Assembly (NCBI GenBank): GCA_004151065.3
Contig: NWUY0303931282.1
Location: 1-13,271, forward strand
Direction of reading: 5' to 3'
DNA: 13,271 nt
From: Larix sibirica
Lineage: Eukaryota; Streptophyta; Pinopsida; Pinales; Pinaceae
The stretch's first letter is position 1; every line of letters begins with the position of its first letter. The notes beneath the pieces are model-generated. The model was not told the origin of the DNA. It worked only from the letters and a program-made list of their open reading frames with translations, and made no database searches. The translations under genes were made by a program, and so were the position numbers. Shown here in pieces: positions 1 to 6,860 of the stretch.

Positions 1-150
1 TGAGCTAATAGTTGGTGAACCAATTGTTGGGCTCCACGTGACCATCGTTGACATGGCCTTGTGCTGTTGAAGAATTCGGTTTACCATCCTTGGAATGAGG
101 GAAAGTGCCCGGGGGTTTCCCTGGGATAGGTATTTCGAGTATATAAAAAA
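1..150 (+). repeat. SINE-like copy A (5' end cut by the window)
   Basis: Shares an ordered series of strings with copy B at 1280-1462: GACCATCGTTGA, TGGCCTTG, AAGAATTCGGTTTACCATCC, TGGAATGAGG and GGGTTTCCCTGGGA (copy B has GACAATCGTTGA, TGGCCTTG, AAGAATCCGGTTTACCATGG, CGGAATGAGG and GAGTTTCCCCGGGA). The copy ends in an A-rich tail (TATATAAAAAAAGC, about 139-152). Its tRNA-like promoter part is not clear and may lie before the window. Confidence 0.6.
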
Positions 151-189
151 AGCAATGACCAATTGCATGGAAATCTTTAGATGATTCCT

Positions 190-402
190 TAACACTTAAG
201 AGAAGAGCATTCAGCACCTATCAAGAAGTGTAACTGTGACACTGTGGGGTGTGTTACCACCCAACCTAACTTAACAACCATGATAACTCAACCACTTAAC
301 AACAACCCTTTTGTGAGGGAGCACCAACCATTATTTTGAGGAATCGAACCCGAGTAGGGGATATAACAGTGCCTGCTTTCACCAACCCAGTTGACCTCTC
401 AT
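190..402 (-). repeat. tRNA-derived SINE-like copy
   Basis: On the minus strand GGTTCGATTCC (350 to 340) is a perfect Pol III B box, and an A-box-like GGTCAACTGGGTTGG lies at 396 to 382. The spacing is about 46 bases, as in a tRNA. About 150 bases of non-tRNA sequence follow toward 190. No cloverleaf can be drawn, so this is not a tRNA gene. It does not share the conserved 3' body of copies A, B and D and is probably a different SINE family. Confidence 0.5.
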
Positions 403-420
403 GGCTAATGACCTGTTATA

Positions 421-1130
421 TGAACAAAGGATTTATATTGATCCAACCAAGAATTCAGAAAATTCCATTTTTGATCAATTTTGAATATTCTTGACAAGAA
501 TTAGAGTCTTAGACACAAATTTAGATGGGATATGCCTTGGAAACACCAATGAAACATTTTGGTAACATTTTGGATTGTTTTAACAATCTTTTAGGTTTTG
601 GAAATGCCAAAACAGGTGTTTCAGTTCCCTCCTGACATTGCACAATTTATGGAAATATTTTGGGTGCAATCAGAGGTGTTTCAGGCAAAAAACACAAAAA
701 AATAAATAAATAAATTTCAAAAAGAAATATAATCTTAATTCTTGAATTGTATGTAACTTTTCATCTTAATTTTTTAAGTTAATATTGATAATTTGATATT
801 ACCTTAACACACCGTATACTTTCATTCACTTTAATTTTACCAATGAAAATTTAAAATGGGACCTCCATTTCACAATATCTGGTGGTAAATCCAGCACCAC
901 TAGCCCTCACACATAGAAAGCTGAATTTAGAGTGTTTTTCAGTATTCAACATATTAAACAGCTTTTCAGCATTTAACATTTCTGCTGACAGAATCTAGTA
1001 TACTATACCTCCTACACCCCATGAGCCACCTAGATGTGCAAACAGTAGTGATTTCATTATAATATGATGTTATTTGGACTCTAGAGACTATTTAGAGCCT
1101 TAATGTTTACATCTCATGAAATTTCCAAAT
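421..1130. other. AT-rich non-coding stretch
   Basis: No reading frame, RNA gene or complete mobile element was seen. There is a short A-rich patch with AAATAAATAAATAAATTT (about 699-716) and a twice-used CAGGTGTTTCAG / AGAGGTGTTTCAG string near 613 and 673. Otherwise nothing is supported. Confidence 0.5.
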
Positions 1131-1148
1131 TTGAAATTCATGGTAATA

Positions 1149-1234
1149 AACATTGAATATGGTATAAAATGGTATTATGAAATTGAAATTGAACATTGAA
1201 TATGATATGTAGAATGGTATTTCAAATTTTAAAA
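1149..1234. repeat. Two-copy 43-base tandem repeat, AT-rich
   Basis: AACATTGAATATG followed by an ATGGTATT-containing segment appears at 1149 and again at 1192, giving two diverged adjacent units of about 43 bases. They form the left edge of a larger repeated block around SINE copy B. Confidence 0.55.
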
Positions 1235-1279
1235 TTCATGAACGGTATTCTGAAAAAAATTGTCCTTTGGTTTTATTCT

Positions 1280-1462
1280 CGCCCGCCTGGATTCAAATCC
1301 CACTTTGTGACATGCTTGCTCTCTTCATGAGACAATCGTTGATTGTTGACCTGGCCTTGAACCCTAAAGAATCCGGTTTACCATGGGCACCATCCTCGGA
1401 ATGAGGGGAATTACCCCATGAGTTTCCCCGGGAAATGCATTACACACACACATGTATACATA
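1280..1462 (+). repeat. SINE-like copy B
   Basis: Begins close to a good Pol III B box, GGATTCAAATCC (1289-1300). It continues with the same ordered body as copy A: CAATCGTTGA, TGGCCTTGAACC, AATCCGGTTTACCATGGGCA, CACCATCCTCGGAATGAGG, then GAGTTTCCCCGGG. It ends in a short CA repeat and AT-rich tail. The A box and first bases are missing, so it is 5'-truncated or diverged. Confidence 0.6.
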
Positions 1463-1540
1463 TATCCAATTTTGAAATTCGTGAATGTTGTTCTGAAATT
1501 TTTTGTCTCATGGTTTGTTTTTCACACATTAGCCCCAAGG

Positions 1541-1660
1541 ATCAGTTAGCTCAATCGGGTAGGACCATCCACCAAAGGCATGTTGCCAATGGGTAGGTCA
1601 AGGTTTCCAATCCATTTGAGTCCCATGGGATTACCAATTGCAATGCTGGTGGTCAATCCA
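1541..1660 (+). repeat. SINE-like copy C, tRNA-related head
   Basis: Contains an A-box match GTTAGCTCAATCGGG (1545-1559) and a B-box-like GGTTTCCAATCC (1602-1613) with tRNA-like order and roughly tRNA-like spacing, then GAGTCCCATGGGATTACC. The downstream body of copies A, B and D is not clearly present. It may be a head-only copy or another subfamily. Confidence 0.45.
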
Positions 1661-1989
1661 CCTCCCATCTGAAAATTCCAAGGAAGAAAGGGAGGTGCTC
1701 TACAAGGCAACAATTATCGGCCTTTGGGCTGTTGATAGCTTAATGCTGACCAAACTTGACTTTGCTCCTCGTAAGAAAAATATATTCCTTGGCAAATATA
1801 TAAATATGTATATTTGGGGAGCAACATGAGTAAGGAAGGTATGGTTTCTGTGGCGGGCAGGATTTGTGGTTGGGATGTGGTAGGAGGGCATAGACAGGGT
1901 TTTGATGGAGGGGCAAAATCAAAGCATGATGAAGGTCTAGGACAGAGAAGGAAGAAACACTACATTCAAATATGCACAGTGGAAAGGAA
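1638..1989 (+). other. Possible upstream part of the LINE-like gene, unresolved
   Basis: Plus-strand frames are open at 1638-1829 and from 1814 into the DUF4283 segment, but their translations match nothing I recognise. The open frame from 1814 leads directly into the recognisable domain, so it may be a diverged N-terminus. It could equally be chance open sequence next to the SINE-like copy ending near 1660. Confidence 0.25.
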
Positions 1990-2580
1990 GACCTCTCTTC
2001 CTTGTGATTGGATTCTCAAAGGTGTGGCAATGCTAAGGGATAGAGCTCTATTTGGTTACTTCTACAAGAGGCCTCCACCATCCAAGATGCTTTCTTGGAT
2101 TTGGGACACATGGGACAAGATAATCGCTAGTAAGGTCAAAATCTCCTTTTAAATGGGGTATCTTCTCTTTTCTTTGAAACCTCGTAGAAAAGGGAAGTGG
2201 CTCTAAATGGAGGGTCATGCTCTATGACAATATGGACTCGGTTCTCTTTTCCTAGGACAAGCACTTCGAATCCTCCTTTGCAAATAGAGATAAGCAATGA
2301 TTGTGGGTTTGACAGGTTGGTTTTCCTCTCCACCTATGGCATTCAAAAAATTTGGAAGTCATCGATGATGCCTTAGGCTCCTTTCAGTTTGTAACCCCTG
2401 AAACTCTTCGGCTAGAAGGTGTTCTCCACACAATGGTTTTAATGGATCTAAACGGGAATACTCTAGATAAAATATTTCCAAAATGTGGGCAAGATAAATG
2501 GTTGCAAGAGCTAGATTATGAGAAGAGGGTCGTATTCTTCAGCACTACTTAAGGATGGCATATATGTACAAGAAGCGAAG
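1990..2580 (+). pseudogene. Broken DUF4283 / zinc-knuckle gene, LINE ORF1-like
   Basis: Recognisable pieces occur in at least three frame segments. The first, ending at 2152, reads ALFGYFYKRPPPSKMLSWIW then KVKISF. A middle part around 2153-2345 has ETS, NMDSVLFS and FPLHLWHSKNLE-like strings in shifting frames. The third (2352-2552) reads LEVIDDALGSFQFVTPETL, then VLMDLNGNTLDKI and WLQELDYEKRV. In order these match what I know of plant DUF4283 proteins: a helix-rich start, the 'G-PLHLW / LE-IG-ALG-F' core, 'D-N--LP-KI', and 'W-Q-LDYE--P' just before a CCHC zinc knuckle. The knuckle region after 2552 keeps a GWHICTRS remnant but has lost its cysteine spacing and contains a stop. DUF4283 proteins are typical of the first ORF of plant LINE-type retroelements and relatives. 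No endonuclease or reverse transcriptase follows. It lies antisense to the host gene. Confidence 0.6.
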
Positions 2581-3635
2581 TCCTTCTAGGGTCATCATGG
2601 ATCTATTCTTCTAGGTGAGGGAGGCAGTGACATTTCCACTAAGGGAGCGAGGATCTCAGGCAGATCTCCTTCTGTTTCTCATCCGTTAGTATCTAGAATG
2701 AGGCCTCGAAGGAGGCAATGACTCAACTGGGGACCCTGAGTCACTGGTTCCCATTTCAAATTAGGCAGAGTATATCATCCCAGGTTTGCATGTGCGAATA
2801 GTTGATGGCCTCAACAATCTCCCTCGGTGTATAGCAACTATCCATGCCCTCCAGTCTTCTCCAGCTCATATCTACATTTCAATGGATGGTTCCAAAGGTC
2901 ATGTCAAAGTGTCTGATTTCCTCCAAACGAAGGATTCACAGGATGCAATCGGGCGAGAAGAAGCATCTATCATAACAGGCGTTGAAGGCATTGTTCAATC
3001 AATTTCATGGGATTTTATGGGATCCATGGCACTAGAGGTCAAGGTCAATCACCCCCTTCCTAGATATGTTTCTGAAACTGCGAGGAGAGGGCATCGTCAC
3101 ATCTAAGATCTACTTGTTGGTGCCTGAGTCAGAGAGGTCTCCTTGTATGGCTATGCTGTAGGGACTGGAAGAGGACATCTCTCACATTTTACTGGAAGTT
3201 TTCTACTTAACCCGTCCAATCCATAGTTCCTTTGGTGCTTGAGAGGTAGCACAAGAGGATTATGAATCTCCTTCTTGTGGAGAGGTTGTTGGTGATTGTT
3301 ATGAGAATTATTTCCTAGTGTTGGAGGCAGTTTTATCTCCAAGTCAGGTAAATCCGAAGGTTCAAAGTGTTTCGAGGCACAGTTCAAAGCAATGTGGCAA
3401 CAATTATCAAAAGGTAAGAGGCAAAGGTTTATTCCCCTAGATCTCTCCCCGCCTAGTTCTCAAACTAGGGGAGCAAGATTGAGGTCTGCTTTGATTGGCA
3501 TCTAGTTTGATGCCCCACTAAGGTATTTTCTGCAGCAGGCTTTGCTAGACTAGTTTTAGGCTTTTATTTAGTGGGATATTTTTCCCTTTGTAAGGGCATG
3601 TTGTATCTTGGCTCTATTTGGGGTGTGTGTTCAGT
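2581..3635 (+). other. Possible 3' remainder of the LINE-like element
   Basis: This stretch follows the zinc-knuckle remnant. A plus-strand frame of 106 residues (2786-3106) is open, with no motif I recognise and no clear start. From about 3110 to 3635 all frames are broken. The last part (3480-3635) is T-rich and ends with a GT-rich string, which could be a decayed 3' UTR. No reverse transcriptase motif was seen. Calling it part of the LINE-like unit is inference from position only. Confidence 0.25.
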
Positions 3636-3835
3636 GTGGAAGCCCAGAAGGTTAGCTCAAGTGGTTTGACTTCCCATGCCAAAGCCATTTCAGCCAAGGA
3701 GGTCACGAGGTCAAAGCCACCAGAGTCCCTCCAGGTTAGATATAAATGTTCTACATCAATGGCACCAGGCACCATTCACGAACTGTAAGGAAGCACATGA
3801 AGGGTTTCCCCAAAGGATGTTTTTCATGGAAATAA
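3636..3835 (+). repeat. SINE-like copy D, near full length
   Basis: Has an A box TTAGCTCAAGTGG (3652-3664), a degenerate B box GAGGTCAAAGCC (3707-3718), then the body shared with copy B: GGCACCATTCACGAACTG, AAGGAAGCACATGAAGGG and TTTCCCCAAAGGATG (copy B: GGCACCATCCTCGGAATG and GAGTTTCCCCGGGAAATG). It carries both the tRNA-like head and the conserved 3' body, so it links the partial copies into one family. It ends near an A-rich GGAAATAAAATC string. Confidence 0.55.
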
Positions 3836-4025
3836 AATCTCCACCATATCAAATACGGCCTTTTCCGAAAATTTAACATTTTATGACATTTAAATGCTAA
3901 GTAGCCTCTCTAACACTGTTATGAAATGGTTGTATGCATGAAATACTAACATAAATATCCCTTTAGAGTTTAACATAATAATGGGATGGGGTAAAAGTAG
4001 GCTTTGAGTTAAGAGTTAACGTTAC

Positions 4026-4100
4026 CTCTTGAATTATTTTTTCTGCTACTCTATCCTTCACACTTCCTCCAGGATTCAAGAATTCCGCCTTAGCAAGAAT
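4026..4100 (-). CDS. Cysteine-synthase-like PLP enzyme, exon 2
   Basis: A 75-base (25-codon) exon that continues exon 1 in phase 0. On the minus strand it follows a TTGCAG acceptor (AG at 4101-4102) and ends in GAG before GTAACG at 4025. It encodes residues 78-102, beginning ILAKAEFLNPGG and continuing SVKDRVAEKIIQE. Joined to exon 1 it gives GCE followed by ILAKAEF, exactly where this family has the strand leading into the lysine loop. Lys92 (codon 4056-4058) in GGSVKDR is the expected Schiff-base lysine that binds pyridoxal phosphate. Both exons have the same phase and GAG|GTAACG donor, with no stop or frameshift, so the gene looks intact so far. The rest of the catalytic domain (PLP-phosphate-binding glycine-rich loop and C-terminal half) was not found at lower coordinates and must lie beyond position 1, or else the copy is truncated. 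Confidence 0.85.
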
Positions 4101-4887
4101 CTGCAACCAGATTTCCTTATCAAACAAAGAGATTGAAACTGAAAACCAGTCAGGAATGGACCCTTTGACAAAAGTATGAGAAGGAAATGAAAAAACGAAA
4201 ATAAACGCCTCCGTGCGTAATATTGGATTGTTTTGCTCATGCCCTGATATCTGGGCTCAGTGGCTCACTTCTTCATATCAGGTTAAATTAGTCGTTGATA
4301 TTATCCTAGTACTTGTGTAAGCAATTTTTGGCTGTATATGACTCCAGTCATAGGCAGAAAATGAGCCAGGAATCTTTGTCAACAGAGGCAGACATCTATA
4401 AAAAATGTTTTCTGAGTAATATATAAATTAAAAATCAGACTTTTAAAGGTGAAAACACCAAAAGTGCATGCTTTGAACAGTTGAATCACCGGTTTCAGCT
4501 CATTTTAACCATTGTTATGATTCGAAAATTACATAAAGAATTAAATATTAATATAACATGCTAGCCGACTCAAAGCCAAAATTCTGGCATGATGATTTAG
4601 GCCACTCAGAAACCAAATAACATGTGCCTTTTATTAGAGATGACTATAATAATGACCACGGATTCAAATTCAGTAAAAACCATCTAATAGTAACTATGGA
4701 AATATGGCTGAGAGCCATCCCCCAAGGACAAAGACGACCCGCCGCCCAATGTTGGGCTATTTTATATCACTGTTGTAGACATTTAATTTAGCGTAGCCCG
4801 TGGTGGGAATATGAATAAACCGACTGACATCTAAAGAAGACACAAATACTTGAAGAGTTCCAAAAGTTGTGAAGTAATATGCGTTAC
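4101..4887 (-). other. Intron 1 of the PLP enzyme gene
   Basis: A 787-base AT-rich intron between the two coding exons. On the minus strand it starts GTAACGCA and ends GGTTGCAG, a canonical GT-AG pair in phase 0. No gene or clear mobile element is seen inside it. Its size and borders are inferred from the protein match on either side, not from transcript data. Confidence 0.8.
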
Positions 4888-5118
4888 CTCGCAGCCAGTA
4901 GCCTCCGACAAACTGTTAATTCTGATAAGCGGGGTGTTACCAATAACACCGATGACTCCATCTGCCACGGATTTCGAACGAGTGACCTTTGGACGGGAAG
5001 TGGCCGTTTTTTCCCCGCAATTCTTTTTATTGGAGAAGATAAAATGTGAGAGAATTACAATGGCGAATGTAGCAGCGGCAGCAGCAGCGGCAACAGCAGC
5101 CCCTTTGTTGTTTGCCAT
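4888..5118 (-). CDS. Cysteine-synthase-like PLP enzyme, exon 1
   Basis: First coding exon (77 codons) of a fold-type II PLP-dependent enzyme of the cysteine synthase / cystathionine beta-synthase group. Residues 7-28 are an alanine-rich hydrophobic stretch followed by KK, which looks like a signal anchor or targeting segment. Residues 60-76 read GNTPLIRINSLSEATGC, the conserved N-terminal strand of this family. From memory this closely resembles the plant cysteine-synthase-like protein typified by Arabidopsis At1g55880; no search was run. The start is the ATG at 5116-5118 (G at -3, G at +4). The frame stays open to 5175 upstream, but that codon is TTG, so the extra 19 residues are probably 5' UTR. 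The exon ends in GAG before a GTAACG donor at 4887 in phase 0. Reading past the donor adds 18 intron-encoded residues before a stop. The enzyme would be expected to act on O-acetylserine-like or related amino-acid substrates, but the substrate is not shown by sequence. Confidence 0.85.
5071..5101. repeat. GCN trinucleotide tract encoding polyalanine
   Basis: An imperfect GCA/GCG-type trinucleotide repeat lies inside exon 1. On the minus strand it encodes most of the alanine run (about residues 6-16) in the hydrophobic N-terminus. Such tracts often vary in length between alleles. Confidence 0.7.
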
Positions 5119-5199
5119 TGCTGGGCAGCGCTGCTCAATCTCCCTGGCGTTTCTTTTCCCACAGGCCACGGGCAACTTCGTTGGTCACCTTAATTTTGG

Positions 5200-5212
5200 A
5201 AAATTTTAAAGC
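5200..5212 (-). promoter_or_regulatory. Possible TATA-like element of the PLP enzyme gene
   Basis: The minus strand reads CTTTAAAATTT here, 80-95 bases upstream of the chosen ATG. The spacing would suit a short 5' UTR. AT-rich plant DNA contains many such strings, so this is weak evidence. Confidence 0.2.
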
Positions 5213-6860
5213 CTAATAATTCCGCACCCAAATAGCGATGATATGTTTCTAATAGATGCATCATTTGCCATGCAGTAAGAAATAAATTGCGTCTCTAGTC
5301 TACTTTCTATAACTCCTGCTAAGTTTCAACATCCATTTTCCTTTGATCCCACTTATGGTTGTAATTTCATATGCAAAATGTCTCATATGGGGTGAAATTG
5401 TCCATGTTTAAAATTGTATTTAAAACCAAACATTCTATAAAGTCTTCATTTTTTATGGATGGAATGTATTTTAAATTCTTATAGTGATCTCACCCTTCAA
5501 TGAGTTCACTTAATATTGGGAGTAGAATTTCTTCAACATTCAATGAGCTTCTGAGTTTTTGAGATGGATTTTAAAGAATTTCAATTTGGAGTAGTCATAT
5601 TCTATTTTGTCAAACTTAAGTTCTCACTTTATTCTTTAAAAGTAATTTTTCTTGGAATAATAAGAATGAATTTAAGTATTTGAAGTCATTACGATAATAA
5701 AGTTAGGAGAGAAACCTTAAAATTGATCATTTCTTGAAGAACTTAAACATAGAAATTTCAAACAAAGCTTTGCAAGACAAAGTAATCATTTACTCTCAAA
5801 AGGATCTAGTTAGTTGATTCATTAAAGCTTGGCCATCCTAACAAAACCTGGAACCTTAGGTTCTAAAAACTTGAGCTCTACGAATAAAAAGGATAATGTG
5901 GACTTTTTAAGGAAGGAGATGATATTACGCTTTCCTTTTTTACTATGTAGAAGGTCACGACATCATTTTCAAAGGAGATCATTGGTTTCATGAATCAAGC
6001 AAAATCTATCTGAACAGATGGAAAATGAATTTCAATCCAACTAAATAAATTTGTACTTTGATCCTTATTTGAGTTCACTAGCATGTCCTCCCTTTTCTTT
6101 TTTCCTCGAAAAAAAAAAAAAAACTAATTATATTTCTCAAAGAATATAAATTTACATTTACAGATATATGCCTCACATATATTCTAGATACATATAATCA
6201 GCCATCTTCACTTCTGTATGCACAAGGCAATACAATAAAATTCAGAATATATACTTACTATCAAAAGTTCAAGTCATATTCCTCTTGTTGAAATTGTGGT
6301 TTGTATGTCAAATTTTCTCCCAATCATCATTCTTTGTAGATCTATCAAAATTGTAGATCCTAGATGCTTCAACTAAATAAACTACCTTGTTATAGTTTGC
6401 ATTGTTTAATACCCACTAGTATGATTCTGGAGCATATAAGATTTGCTAGGTTTGTGCCATACTTTATCGTATGTGAATAGCAAATACAACCAAAATAGGA
6501 TAGGCTGACAAGAATGACAGTCTCGATATTTCTTGGATATGCTCTTACTGTCCTGCAAAAATTTAAGGATCATTGTATCTTGTGGAAAGTCTTCTTCTAT
6601 TGGAGTCCTCGAGTCTATATGTCCCTTTTCATCTATGAGATGTCTAGACTCTAAAGATACTTGGTAATTGTATTGGTAATTTTGTGGATTATAGCAACTT
6701 TTGGGTTCATTCCATTTTTATGTTTTTTGTTTAGCAAAGGTATTCACTTGTTGAGCATTTCATTCCTTGTGTTCCCTTGTAATGACAATGAAAGCACTCT
6801 TTAATTTATTCAACAAGATTTCCTAGCAATTTACCAAGTCCATTATAATGAATTGATAAA
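5213..6860. other. AT-rich upstream flank, no gene seen
   Basis: About 1.6 kb upstream of the PLP enzyme gene without a convincing frame, domain or repeat terminus on either strand. It holds a pyrimidine-rich run followed by 15 A residues (6086-6123) and several microsatellite-like AT strings. The nearest part may contain promoter sequence, but no specific element can be defended. Confidence 0.5.
6109..6123 (+). repeat. Poly(A) tract of 15
   Basis: Fifteen consecutive A bases directly after a pyrimidine-rich run (about 6086-6107). It could be the tail of an old retroposed sequence or a simple homopolymer. No matching element body was identified upstream. Confidence 0.6.

Larger units (their letters stand above)
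1..4025 (-). other. Probable intron 2 of the PLP enzyme gene, at least 4 kb
   Basis: The minus-strand donor GTAACG follows exon 2 at 4025, and no sequence encoding the next conserved block of the family was found down to position 1. By inference the whole left part of the window is intronic. It is filled with SINE-like copies and an eroded LINE-related gene, as is common in gymnosperm introns. If the gene is instead truncated, this region is intergenic. Confidence 0.5.

Noticed and set aside
5-217. Minus-strand open frame of 70 codons at the left edge.
   Set aside because: It runs antisense through SINE-like copy A and its tail, with no domain or conserved wording.
340-402. Possible tRNA gene on the minus strand because of the perfect B box.
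   Set aside because: No acceptor stem or anticodon arm can be formed; a tRNA-derived SINE head explains it better.
1443-1466. CA-type microsatellite after SINE copy B.
   Set aside because: Only a few repeat units; treated as the tail of the SINE-like copy and not as a separate element.
1-4020. Search for exon 3 of the PLP enzyme gene (next conserved Gly/Ser/Thr-rich block and PDDA-type motif).
   Set aside because: No minus-strand sequence encoding these motifs next to a splice acceptor was found; short or diverged exons cannot be excluded by eye.
4850-5209. Plus-strand open frame of 119 codons opposite exon 1.
   Set aside because: It is the antisense shadow of the PLP enzyme exon; its alanine-rich part is the same GCN repeat read on the other strand.
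6290-6500. Possible minus-strand copia integrase/RT fragment (strings such as FGCICYSHI).
   Set aside because: Only a few residues fit, stops are frequent, and the following blocks expected for copia do not appear in order.
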